The position numbers were made by a program, and so were the translations under genes. Positions 21,829-28,781 of a DNA stretch of 34,050 bases are shown piece after piece. The notes beneath the pieces were generated by a model, which was given only the letters and a program-made list of their open reading frames with translations, was not told where the DNA came from and did no database searches. Position 1 is the first letter of the stretch. Each line of letters begins with the position of its first letter. Source of the DNA: a virus; IMG/VR virus record IMGVR_UViG_3300031972_002040, positions 1 through 34,050 of that record; one strand, written 5' to 3'.

Positions 21829-22400
21829 GCCGGATCGACACGGCCCACAAGGTTCACCTCGGCAGCCTGCACGTCGGGCGGTCGTGGTTCGCGCACCTGC
21901 GCATCCCCGGTGCTGAGCGGCGCCTGTCGCAAGCCGATGAGCCGGTGGAGATCGGCGGGCACGTCTGGGAGGGGACCACGGACCTCTACGGTGCGCAGAT
22001 CGTGCGGGTGGAGGAGATCACCGAACCCGTCATCGGTGAGGCCCCCATCGTCCGCGTGATCATCAGCGGGGCCAACAAAGAATGGCGCCGCAACATCTTC
22101 GGTGGGACGCCCATCCGCAACACACTCTGCGACCTCTATTTCGCGACGATCGACAACGAGACCCTGCTTGAGAAAGTCCCGCTCACGATGCTGTTTCCAG
22201 GCCGGCTGACGGCTCCGAGCAACATCACGGATGGGACCGAAATCCGCCACGTCGCGATCGGGGTCGAGCACATCGGTGCGGCGATCAATTACCCGGCGCC
22301 CAACATGGACTGGTCCGCGGCGGGGCACAGGTCTCGATACCCAGGTGATAGCGGTCTGGACGCCATCAAGAAGGGCCGTCGGGAGAAGTACAAATCATGA
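21825..22400 (+). CDS. Tail tip protein, DUF2163-like position
   Basis: 191 residues starting with GTG in a GTGA overlap. Beta-rich throughout: VHLGSLHVGRSWFAHLRI, EPVEIGGHVWEGTTDLYGAQ, PIVRVIISGANKEWRRN and PLTMLFPGRLTAPSNI. Gene transfer agents and related alphaproteobacterial phages carry a DUF2163-type protein in this slot, before the cysteine peptidase and hub genes. The similarity here is of position and general type, so the name is tentative. Confidence 0.65.
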   Translation: MSRIDTAHKVHLGSLHVGRSWFAHLRIPGAERRLSQADEPVEIGGHVWEGTTDLYGAQIVRVEEITEPVIGEAPIVRVIISGANKEWRRNIFGGTPIRNTLCDLYFATIDNETLLEKVPLTMLFPGRLTAPSNITDGTEIRHVAIGVEHIGAAINYPAPNMDWSAAGHRSRYPGDSGLDAIKKGRREKYKS

Positions 22401-22825
22401 CCCGTGCTGAAAGCCTCCGAGCCTTTATCGGGTCGTGGGACCGCGTCCCGGTGGTGGATGGCCAGTCGGATTGCTCCATCGTCCCCGCGCTTTGGGCGGC
22501 GGAAATCACGGGGTTGCCGATCGAATGGCCGGACTATTCGTCGGCGGACGAGGCAGCGGCGATGATCGAGGATGCGGGCGGGCTTGATCATCTGTGGCGC
22601 GACGTAGCGCGCGGCCCTGGCTTTCGCGAGTACCACGCGCACGATGTGCCGTCCTTGGGCGATATCGGCATCGTCAACACCCGGACGCGCGGCCCCATCG
22701 GCGGCATCTTCGTCAACCACGGGGTCATCATGGTGCGCTGCGACCCGAGAGACGATGCGCCCCGCGGGATGCGCCCGCTGACATGGACGGTCCGCAGCGC
22801 CGTTGCCGCGTGGGCGATCCCGTGA
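22397..22825 (+). CDS. DUF6950/NlpC-P60-like tail protein
   Basis: 142 residues in an ATGA overlap with the previous gene. The motif DGQSDCSIVPALWAAEITG (C26) followed by PSLGDIGIV (85-93) and VNHGVIMV (H108) follows the Cys-then-Gly-Asp-then-His layout of NlpC/P60-type and DUF6950 tail proteins. In gene transfer agents and many phages the peptidase in this position opens peptidoglycan during DNA entry. C26 and H108 are candidate catalytic residues, but the fold is degenerate and activity is uncertain. Confidence 0.68.
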   Translation: MTRAESLRAFIGSWDRVPVVDGQSDCSIVPALWAAEITGLPIEWPDYSSADEAAAMIEDAGGLDHLWRDVARGPGFREYHAHDVPSLGDIGIVNTRTRGPIGGIFVNHGVIMVRCDPRDDAPRGMRPLTWTVRSAVAAWAIP

Positions 22826-25512
22826 GGGTTCTGCTGCTCGGCACCACAGCGTTGGTGTGCCTGACAACGCCAGCCGACGCTGGGCCGCTTATTCCGGTCA
22901 TCGCCGGTGCGGGGGCGGCGATCGGGGGACTCGGCGGGTTCGGTACAGTCGCGCAGGTGGCCGTAGGCCTTGGCGGCTCGCTGATCCCGGCATTCATGAG
23001 CCGACAGAAGCCGCCGCGGCCGGACGACGTAAAGCGGCAGAGCGAAGGCGAAGAAGGCCCCGGCACATGGGCGATGGGCTATGCGCTCGTCACCGGGATG
23101 GACGCATTTTGCAACTCTCGTGAGGAAGACACCTACCTCAACACCCTCCAATGCTTCGGCCCGATCGACGGCATTGAGGAGATGTTTTATAAGAACCGCA
23201 TCATCACGGTCCGGGCTGATGGCAAGGTGGACACGCCGCCCTTCATCCGCCCCGATGATGACTCCTGGCTCCGCATCTGGTTTCGCGACGGCGACGGACT
23301 GAACGCCCATTATCCGCAGCTCTCCTACAATTTCCCGAAGGAGATCACGGACGAATATCGGCAGCACGGCATCGCCACCTGCCTCACCCGCCTCCGCTCG
23401 CCGGGTCAGGGAGACGAAAAGCAGATCAAGCTGTTCCAGAAGGTGGTTGGCAACGGGATTGAGCCGCCATCCGCTCTGGTGCGCGTCAGCCCTATGTCGC
23501 ATCCCTACGATCCGCGCACGGACGAATACGCCTGGACGCGCAACGGCGTCCTCCTGTGCCGTCATCTGCACTCTCTGCTGCCTGGCGCAGCGAACGAAAC
23601 CTACGACGACGACACCATCAGCACGCTTGCCGATGAGGCGGACGCGCTGGAGGACAAGATCATCCTGCTGGACTTCAATGCGCAGGTCGATCTCACAGAC
23701 GATCGCAAAGGCGAAATCATCGTCGATGGGACGTGCGAGGCGACATACTCGTTTGAAGAACGTCTGCTGACGACGACAGGCAGCAGCGCCACGAACGTCC
23801 TGCCTCGGCTCAATTTCGACGATGTGCTTGACGATGCGATAGGTCTGCCGACCACTGTCAAGCTCCAGCTTAGCCGCGACGACAAGGACAAGTTCGTCGC
23901 GTTCCGCCTCGGGAGCGTCACCCCCACGGTAACGCGCGACGAAGTGCTCACCAGCCACGGTGCCAGCGTCCGAGTGATCGAGGTGACTGGAACCCCGGAC
24001 GGCGGGCAGCTCGGCATGCTCTGGAACGGCACAGGCGGCCCGCTTGAGGCCAAGATCGACAGCGTGCAGGTCACGGCGATCACGCAAGGGCCGTTCTGCA
24101 CCCTAGGCGGCGGCGGGACCGGCTCCATCACCATGGAGACCTTCAAGAAAGCGTGTGAGAGCGCTGGGCTTCATCCGTTCCGCAACAATGCCGGTGAGAT
24201 CAGCTTCCGCTGGATCTGGGACGTGCAGACGCCCGAATTCGCCATCCTGGACGAAGAAGACGACATCCTCGGGCAGCAATTGCAAGAGGGGCCTGAAGAG
24301 GTCGAGTGCCCCAACCTCGCTAAAGTGCGGTTCTTTAGCCGCGAGCAACGCTACACCATGACCGAATTGACGGTGCAGCAGTTCGAGGAGTTCAGCGGGA
24401 CGCGGGTCTTCATCGGCCCGGAATGGGCGCGTCACCAGGGCGAGATAGACGAGAACGGCGAAAAGGCGTTCGAGCTGGACCTGGACTATTGCGATGACGC
24501 CACGCAGGCGGCCCGCATCCTCCGCTGGCGCTATCTCATGGAGCGTGCCGATCGCGTCTCCACGACCACGACCCTGGTTGGAGCCCTCGCTTGGGGGCGG
24601 CAGGTTTTTGACCTCGATTTGGTCGACATGGCCGAGGATGGCGGCGCCGAAACCGCTCGCGTCTGGAAAGACAGCGCGGTCGTTATTGACGATGAGAATT
24701 GCCGTTGTGACATCGTCGCAAAGGTCATCCCTACCGAGCTGCTAGAGGTGCCGTGGGACACCGCTACCCACGGCGTTGCCCCGCCGCCGACTGTCAGGCT
24801 GGATCAATACGAGGCCGATATCGACACCCCGCCCGCGCCCTATGCCGCGTGCTGGGTCAAGTATCAACCGGGCGGGGACATGAGCGGCGCCTACGAGATG
24901 CGGATCGGCTTCCAGGGCGTCTCGATTGAGGATGCCGTGGTGGCAAACGCCAACTATCGCGGCTACAACGAAGAAGACCTACCCGAGACGTGGGCCTCAA
25001 TGGAGGAGACCTCCAGCAACCTCGGCGCGGATGTGGACTCGCTGCGGTTCGCGTGGAAGACGGGGGATTTCCGGGACGAGAAGCTCGATTTCCGCGTGTT
25101 CGTTTTCAACGACGATGAGGACGGCAGCCACGCGAGCGACCTTCTCGAAATCGCATCGCTGGCGGTCAACAACACCGAACCCGATCCGCCCGCCGGCACG
25201 GTCACCCCCAATTTCGACGACGGCGAGGGTGGGACGTTCACGACCGCGCCAACTGTTGACATCCAGATCAGCGTGGCCCGCGATATCAGCGCCGTCCGCT
25301 GTGTCGTCGAGATGGCGTCCCCACCGCTGGGCACGAGCTACGCGGTTCTTGCTGAGGTGGATGTGAGGCCCGACGACGTGTTCGAGGTGGCGGACGTCAA
25401 CGTGAGCACCACAGGGACGTACAATATCCGGGCGCGCACCGAGACCACAGACGGCACCGCGTCGGATTGGTGGGAGACCACCCACACGACCGACGATCCC
25501 GAGACGCCTTAA
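22822..25512 (+). CDS. Central tail hub/host specificity protein (J-like)
   Basis: 896 residues from GTG at 22822 (GTGA overlap); the open frame extends further left only as a shadow of the previous gene. The N-terminus (RVLLLGTTALVCLTTPADAG, then AGAGAAIGGLGGFGTVAQ) is strongly hydrophobic. It is followed by the hub pattern GPGTWAMGYALVTGMDAFCN, QCFGPIDGIEEMFYKNRI and a long central part with YTMTELTVQQFEEFSG. The last 300 residues look like fibronectin-type beta domains (TYNIRARTETTDGTASDWWE). J-like proteins form the tail tip and bind the receptor through the C-terminus. The exact receptor domain cannot be defined. Confidence 0.82.
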   Translation: MRVLLLGTTALVCLTTPADAGPLIPVIAGAGAAIGGLGGFGTVAQVAVGLGGSLIPAFMSRQKPPRPDDVKRQSEGEEGPGTWAMGYALVTGMDAFCNSREEDTYLNTLQCFGPIDGIEEMFYKNRIITVRADGKVDTPPFIRPDDDSWLRIWFRDGDGLNAHYPQLSYNFPKEITDEYRQHGIATCLTRLRSPGQGDEKQIKLFQKVVGNGIEPPSALVRVSPMSHPYDPRTDEYAWTRNGVLLCRHLHSLLPGAANETYDDDTISTLADEADALEDKIILLDFNAQVDLTDDRKGEIIVDGTCEATYSFEERLLTTTGSSATNVLPRLNFDDVLDDAIGLPTTVKLQLSRDDKDKFVAFRLGSVTPTVTRDEVLTSHGASVRVIEVTGTPDGGQLGMLWNGTGGPLEAKIDSVQVTAITQGPFCTLGGGGTGSITMETFKKACESAGLHPFRNNAGEISFRWIWDVQTPEFAILDEEDDILGQQLQEGPEEVECPNLAKVRFFSREQRYTMTELTVQQFEEFSGTRVFIGPEWARHQGEIDENGEKAFELDLDYCDDATQAARILRWRYLMERADRVSTTTTLVGALAWGRQVFDLDLVDMAEDGGAETARVWKDSAVVIDDENCRCDIVAKVIPTELLEVPWDTATHGVAPPPTVRLDQYEADIDTPPAPYAACWVKYQPGGDMSGAYEMRIGFQGVSIEDAVVANANYRGYNEEDLPETWASMEETSSNLGADVDSLRFAWKTGDFRDEKLDFRVFVFNDDEDGSHASDLLEIASLAVNNTEPDPPAGTVTPNFDDGEGGTFTTAPTVDIQISVARDISAVRCVVEMASPPLGTSYAVLAEVDVRPDDVFEVADVNVSTTGTYNIRARTETTDGTASDWWETTHTTDDPETP

Positions 25513-25542
25513 TCACGGATTACGCGGTGAAAGGAGTTGCAC

Positions 25543-25794
25543 TTGCTACTGACGATCACCGGAGCGAACGGCGTCTTGCTGGAGAGCGGGGGTCAGAACT
25601 CCATCATTCCGCTGGCTGACGGCGAGCGCGAGATAGCATTCGAAATGCTCACGAGTGCGCTCGCCGCCTTAGCGGGGATTAACCCCTCAGCATCACTTTG
25701 CGCCACTGAAGGCTGTCGAGAGGCCGTCGCGACAAAGCCCGAGCAAGATCAGGCCGACCATACCCGCGGAGTTGTCGTTCCCCTACGAGGATGA
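25543..25794 (+). CDS. Small hypothetical protein after the hub gene
   Basis: 83 residues from TTG at 25543, six bases after AAGGAG; the TTG at 25537 directly abuts that site and is rejected. The first 45 residues (LLTITGANGVLLESGGQNSI, then REIAFEMLTSALAALAG) look protein-like. The remainder overlaps the reverse gene at 25679 in another frame and has less convincing composition. Function unknown; small proteins in this slot occur in many tail operons. Confidence 0.5.
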   Translation: MLLTITGANGVLLESGGQNSIIPLADGEREIAFEMLTSALAALAGINPSASLCATEGCREAVATKPEQDQADHTRGVVVPLRG

Positions 25795-25966
25795 CAGGGC
25801 ACCCAAGTTGCTCCGACAGGGTGCTAGCGGTCGTGTCCCGCTGCATGGGGGACGAAATGACGAAGTCTTTCACCATGACGACGGCGAACCGCTCCATCCG
25901 CTCGGCGGTGAAGGCGACGTTACAAGCATAGCGGAATGGCGACGGTTGCGACTGGGGCAGTACCAT
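25679..25966 (-). CDS. Reverse-strand hypothetical protein (moron candidate)
   Basis: 95 residues from the ATG at 25966, with AAAGGA seven bases upstream on its strand; a longer frame upstream has no ribosome-binding site and is not used. The sequence MVLPQSQPSPFRYACNVAF, then ERMERFAVVMVKDFVISSP and EQLGCPVILVGERQLRGYG looks like a compact alpha/beta domain with a conserved-seeming core, and ends in a basic helix. No family is recognised. It is convergent with the forward gene at 25543 and the two 3' ends overlap by 116 bases. Located between tail and lysis modules, a common place for accessory genes. Confidence 0.6.
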   Translation of the reverse strand: MVLPQSQPSPFRYACNVAFTAERMERFAVVMVKDFVISSPMQRDTTASTLSEQLGCPVILVGERQLRGYGRPDLARALSRRPLDSLQWRKVMLRG

Positions 25967-25998
25967 TAGGGCATCCTTTGCACCTTTGCGTGGACGCC

Positions 25999-26027
25999 TT
26001 GACAACCGATTCATGAGACTCAATATC
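25999..26027 (+). promoter_or_regulatory. Possible promoter upstream of the lysis genes
   Basis: A perfect TTGACA (25999-26004) is followed after 17 bases by AATATC (26022-26027), a weak -10. A start near 26034 would transcribe through the hairpins at 26075 and 26229 toward the endolysin. It lies in the gap 25967-26267, which holds no forward gene. Activity is inferred from consensus only. Confidence 0.35.
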
Positions 26028-26074
26028 TCAGTGCGTACGAACCGCTCCCCGGCGCCCACAACGCTTGGGGATCT

Positions 26075-26106
26075 GAAGCCCGGACCGTTGGAGCGGTCCG
26101 GGCTTC
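26075..26106. terminator. Strong hairpin, possible terminator, between tail and lysis genes
   Basis: GAAGCCCGGACCG (26075-26087) pairs perfectly with CGGTCCGGGCTTC (26094-26106) around a 6-base loop. No run of T follows on either strand, so it may be a weak terminator, an RNA end protector or a processing site rather than a classical intrinsic terminator. It could also insulate the reverse gene at 25679-25966 from its right-hand neighbours. Confidence 0.5.
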
Positions 26107-26228
26107 GTCATGTCTGCGTGCAATTTGGTGCTGGTACAAAAACAGCACAAGGGGCGGGTCTGGAATCTTAGATTTCAGCTTCCGTTTTTCACAACCGCCG
26201 CCACGATCCCGAAAATCCAGACTGATCC

Positions 26229-26253
26229 AGCCGCCAGCTGAGGCGGCTATTTT
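26229..26253 (+). terminator. Terminator-like hairpin before the endolysin gene
   Basis: AGCCGCC (26229-26235) and GGCGGCT (26242-26248) form a 7-bp stem with a 6-base loop followed by ATTTTC. It ends 15 bases before the endolysin start, so it could attenuate lysis gene transcription unless read through. Confidence 0.55.
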
Positions 26254-26267
26254 CGTTGCGAGGACGC

Positions 26268-27095
26268 ATGAACGTCACCGACGCTCAAATGCTGCTGGCG
26301 CGCGCCGGCTACTACGCTGGCTCGATCGACGGGGATGCCGGGCCGAAGACGATGGCCGGGGCGCAAACGCTCCTGATCCGCCGTTCCGATGAGGTGGCGG
26401 GCAACTGGCACGCTTGGCCGGAGAAGCGCCGTCTCGTGGCGGCCGGCCAGTTGGTCCTGAAGCACGCGGGCTATGAACCCGGTGTGATCGATGGGTTGAG
26501 CGGGCCAAACACCGGCGCAGCCCTAGAGCGTTTCCGGGCCTACATTTCGCTGGGGTCCGAGCCCGAACCGTGGCGTGCTGAAAACGATCCTGACGAAGAG
26601 GAAGCGATCCTCTTCACGTCGCAGGTGTGGCCTCGCCAGAACGCTGTGACGGCCTTCTACGGTCAGGCGGGCGGCCCGCAATGCACCGCGGGCAAGGTAA
26701 ACACCCCGTTCAAGCTCAAGATCGCATGGAACAAGACGCAGCAGGTGTCGCGCTTCTCGTGCCACGAAAAGGTGGCGCAGCCGATGGAGCGGGTCTTCCA
26801 GCGGATCGCGGATGCCTATTCCCAGGCCGATATCTCGCGCCACGGCTTCGACCTGTTCGGCGGCTGCTACAACTACCGCAAGATGCGCGGCGGCTCGTCA
26901 CTCTCCATGCACTCATGGGGCATCGCGATCGACCTAGACCCTGAGCGCAATCAGCTCAAGTGGGGCAAGGACCGCGCCTATTTCGCCCGGCCAGAGTGCT
27001 CCGAATTCCTGCGGTGCTGGAAGAGCGAGAGCTTCGTGTCGCTAGGGGCGGCTCGGGATTACGACTGGATGCACTTCCAAGCGGCTCGCCTCTGA
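26268..27095 (+). CDS. Endolysin: peptidoglycan-binding plus M15-type peptidase
   Basis: 275 residues from the ATG at 26268, six bases after GAGGA. The N-terminus has two peptidoglycan-binding-like units (AQMLLARAGYYAGSIDGDAG at 6-25; VLKHAGYEPGVIDGLSGPNT at 63-82). The C-terminal domain (about 145-275) carries SMHSWGIAIDLDPE (H215, D222) and DYDWMHF (H269), the zinc ligands of the M15/VanY-type peptidase family, which cut stem-peptide bonds in the cell wall. There is no signal peptide, so release should depend on a holin. It starts the lysis cassette. Confidence 0.88.
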   Translation: MNVTDAQMLLARAGYYAGSIDGDAGPKTMAGAQTLLIRRSDEVAGNWHAWPEKRRLVAAGQLVLKHAGYEPGVIDGLSGPNTGAALERFRAYISLGSEPEPWRAENDPDEEEAILFTSQVWPRQNAVTAFYGQAGGPQCTAGKVNTPFKLKIAWNKTQQVSRFSCHEKVAQPMERVFQRIADAYSQADISRHGFDLFGGCYNYRKMRGGSSLSMHSWGIAIDLDPERNQLKWGKDRAYFARPECSEFLRCWKSESFVSLGAARDYDWMHFQAARL

Positions 27096-27169
27096 ACCCC
27101 TCCGGCACGCGCTCGCGGGCGCCGCGTGCCGCTCCGATAGCCCGCATCCCAAACACACAGGCGAGGTCG

Positions 27170-27508
27170 ATGGAAATCGAAGCGCGTGAAGTGACGGACA
27201 GCATCCGCCGCATGGCGGCGCGACAGTCCGCATCCAAAACCCGAGAGGCCGTCTCCGCTGGGCTCAGGCAGGCGGGGGTCGATCCGTCTGCGGCGTTGGA
27301 GGCGGCAAAGCCCTGGTGGCAGAGCCGCGCCGTGATCGGCGGCATCATCGCGGGCATTGGTGTCCCGCTCGCTGGTGCCTTCGGCTACAGCGTGAGCGAT
27401 GCCGATGCAGAGCAGATGACGATGCTGATCATGGGCATCGGGTCGGCGGTTGGTGGCATCCTCGCGATCGTCGGCCGCGTGAAGGCCACCAAGGCGGTGA
27501 AGAAATGA
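27170..27508 (+). CDS. Holin-like membrane protein
   Basis: 112 residues from the ATG at 27170, preceded by GGCGAGG; the longer upstream frame only shadows the endolysin. A soluble N-terminal half (EAREVTDSIRRMAARQSASK) is followed by two membrane segments at about 53-73 (AVIGGIIAGIGVPLAGAFGY) and 84-103 (TMLIMGIGSAVGGILAIVGR) with a basic tail (KATKAVKK). Two transmembrane helices, small size and the position next to the endolysin fit a class II holin, but no holin family motif is certain. Confidence 0.65.
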   Translation: MEIEAREVTDSIRRMAARQSASKTREAVSAGLRQAGVDPSAALEAAKPWWQSRAVIGGIIAGIGVPLAGAFGYSVSDADAEQMTMLIMGIGSAVGGILAIVGRVKATKAVKK

Positions 27509-27573
27509 AATTCCGCCGCCGCCATCACCGCATCACCGGGGGAGGGCGCCGTTTCAACGGCGTCCTGATGTGA
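27505..27573 (+). CDS. Tiny basic ORF, possible coupling leader
   Basis: 22 codons (MKFRRRHHRITGGGRRFNGV, LM) starting in an ATGA overlap with the holin-like gene. The next gene at 27577 has no clear ribosome-binding site and starts three bases after this stop, so ribosomes finishing here may restart there. It may encode no functional peptide. Confidence 0.3.
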   Translation: MKFRRRHHRITGGGRRFNGVLM

Positions 27574-27576
27574 CCC

Positions 27577-28038
27577 ATGGCCGATGAGGCTAAGGGTAAC
27601 GGCCCGCTGATCGCAGTTGGCGCCGGTAGCGCGACGGTCGGCGCGCTCCTCTCCAAGCTCGTGGAGGTCAATGCCCAAGGTGTCATCGACAAGTTCCTAG
27701 GCGAGATGACGCTCGCCGGGATCGCGTTTGCTGTCATCGCACTCGCCGAAGCGGTGGCGCTGGCGGTCCTCTACATGGCCGGGCGAATCGTCACCAGAGA
27801 CCAGACCCGCGCCGCTGTCGCCTCGGCGGTGTCGTCCGAGCGGGTCGCAAACCACCTGGCCCAAATGACCCAGGTGCTCGGCCGCGCCGAGGGGAGCGTC
27901 TCCGATCTGGAGACCGCCATCATCCGCCTTCTGGACAAACAGGACGAAGCGGCCCGCCAACGCGACGACATGGAGCGAAAAATTGACACTCTCTTGGCCG
28001 GGAAGCCCAGGGAGGGCGTGGCCCATGGGTCTGTTTGA
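27577..28038 (+). CDS. Membrane-anchored coiled-coil protein of the lysis region
   Basis: 153 residues. A hydrophobic N-terminal stretch (PLIAVGAGSATVGALLSKLV) and a stronger membrane segment at about 46-70 (LAGIAFAVIALAEAVALAVL) precede a long heptad-like helix (AAVASAVSSERVANHLAQMT, then IIRLLDKQDEAARQRDDMER). The design recalls inner-membrane spanins or accessory holins, which act with the endolysin, but a spanin pair with an outer-membrane lipoprotein is not evident. Translation may depend on coupling from the preceding tiny ORF. Confidence 0.65.
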   Translation: MADEAKGNGPLIAVGAGSATVGALLSKLVEVNAQGVIDKFLGEMTLAGIAFAVIALAEAVALAVLYMAGRIVTRDQTRAAVASAVSSERVANHLAQMTQVLGRAEGSVSDLETAIIRLLDKQDEAARQRDDMERKIDTLLAGKPREGVAHGSV

Positions 28039-28204
28039 TTTCTTGACCAACAATGCAGCGTCCACCGTGCGGGACGCCAGACGACGCGCGGAAGCTGCCC
28101 AAGCCCGGATCGAGCTCATCGAACTAACTGAAGCGGAAAGGCAGGCAGCCATGGAGCGCAAGCGTCACCTGTTGGGCGAAGAAATGCTGAGGCGCCAGCG
28201 ATGA
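28025..28204 (+). CDS. Small helical hypothetical protein (59 aa)
   Basis: 59 residues from the ATG at 28025, overlapping the end of the previous gene by 14 bases, with GGGAGGG upstream. It opens with an amphipathic MGLFDFLTNNAAS and continues as one charged helix (RDARRRAEAAQARIELIELT, EAERQAAMERKRHL). It could be peripheral to the membrane proteins around it. No family recognised. Confidence 0.55.
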   Translation: MGLFDFLTNNAASTVRDARRRAEAAQARIELIELTEAERQAAMERKRHLLGEEMLRRQR

Positions 28205-28668
28205 GGCTCGACCTATGGGCCAACTTCGGCGTTGGCTTTGCCGCTGTCGTGCTCATGTCGCTGGTGCTGGTCGGCCACGGGAAAGCTTCGCTGATTGTCG
28301 GCCGGCTTATCCTGTCCAACATTTCCGCGTGGATACGGGCGCGCCGCTCGCGCGTCACTCGTATGGCTTTCGTGGCACCCCACTCCCTCACGCCCGGCGA
28401 TCTGATGCGGTTCGCCATCGCGATTTTCCACATCAAGGGCCTGACGCGTATCGGCTACTACGACGTGTTTCGCCTCTGGGACGCGTGGGAGCGAAGCGCG
28501 CCCGTATCCATCGCCAACTCCGGCTTCTCGCTGATGGCAATTGTGGCGAGCCTGAGTGCGCTCGCAGCGATGTTCTACGTCATCCCCGAACATGAGCGGC
28601 GCGCTTACACCTGGCTGTCCGCGCCCTGGTATCCGAGCCCGCCGCCGTTGGTGCTTCGACACCTCTGA
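28201..28668 (+). CDS. Two-helix membrane protein of unknown role
   Basis: 155 residues in an ATGA overlap with the previous gene. Membrane segments at about 9-25 (FGVGFAAVVLMSLVLVG) and 108-128 (GFSLMAIVASLSALAAMFYV) flank a basic central part (WIRARRSRVTRMAF, RLWDAWERSAP). It ends proline-rich (YPSPPPLVLRHL). It closes the lysis block and could be an accessory lysis or superinfection factor. No family recognised. Confidence 0.55.
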   Translation: MRLDLWANFGVGFAAVVLMSLVLVGHGKASLIVGRLILSNISAWIRARRSRVTRMAFVAPHSLTPGDLMRFAIAIFHIKGLTRIGYYDVFRLWDAWERSAPVSIANSGFSLMAIVASLSALAAMFYVIPEHERRAYTWLSAPWYPSPPPLVLRHL

Positions 28669-28781
28669 ATTGTGTCGTTTCCACGCCTACTTCACGGCGC
28701 TGACCTGACCCGCTGAGCCGGACAGCCCAACCGGCACCTCCCCAAAAATCAGACCCGACCGCTCGCCCATAGGAGCAGACC

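Noticed and set aside
22588-24087. 499-codon minus-strand open frame opposite the DUF6950-like and hub genes
   Set aside because: Antisense shadow. The forward genes are coupled by four-base overlaps and have recognisable patterns; this frame has none.
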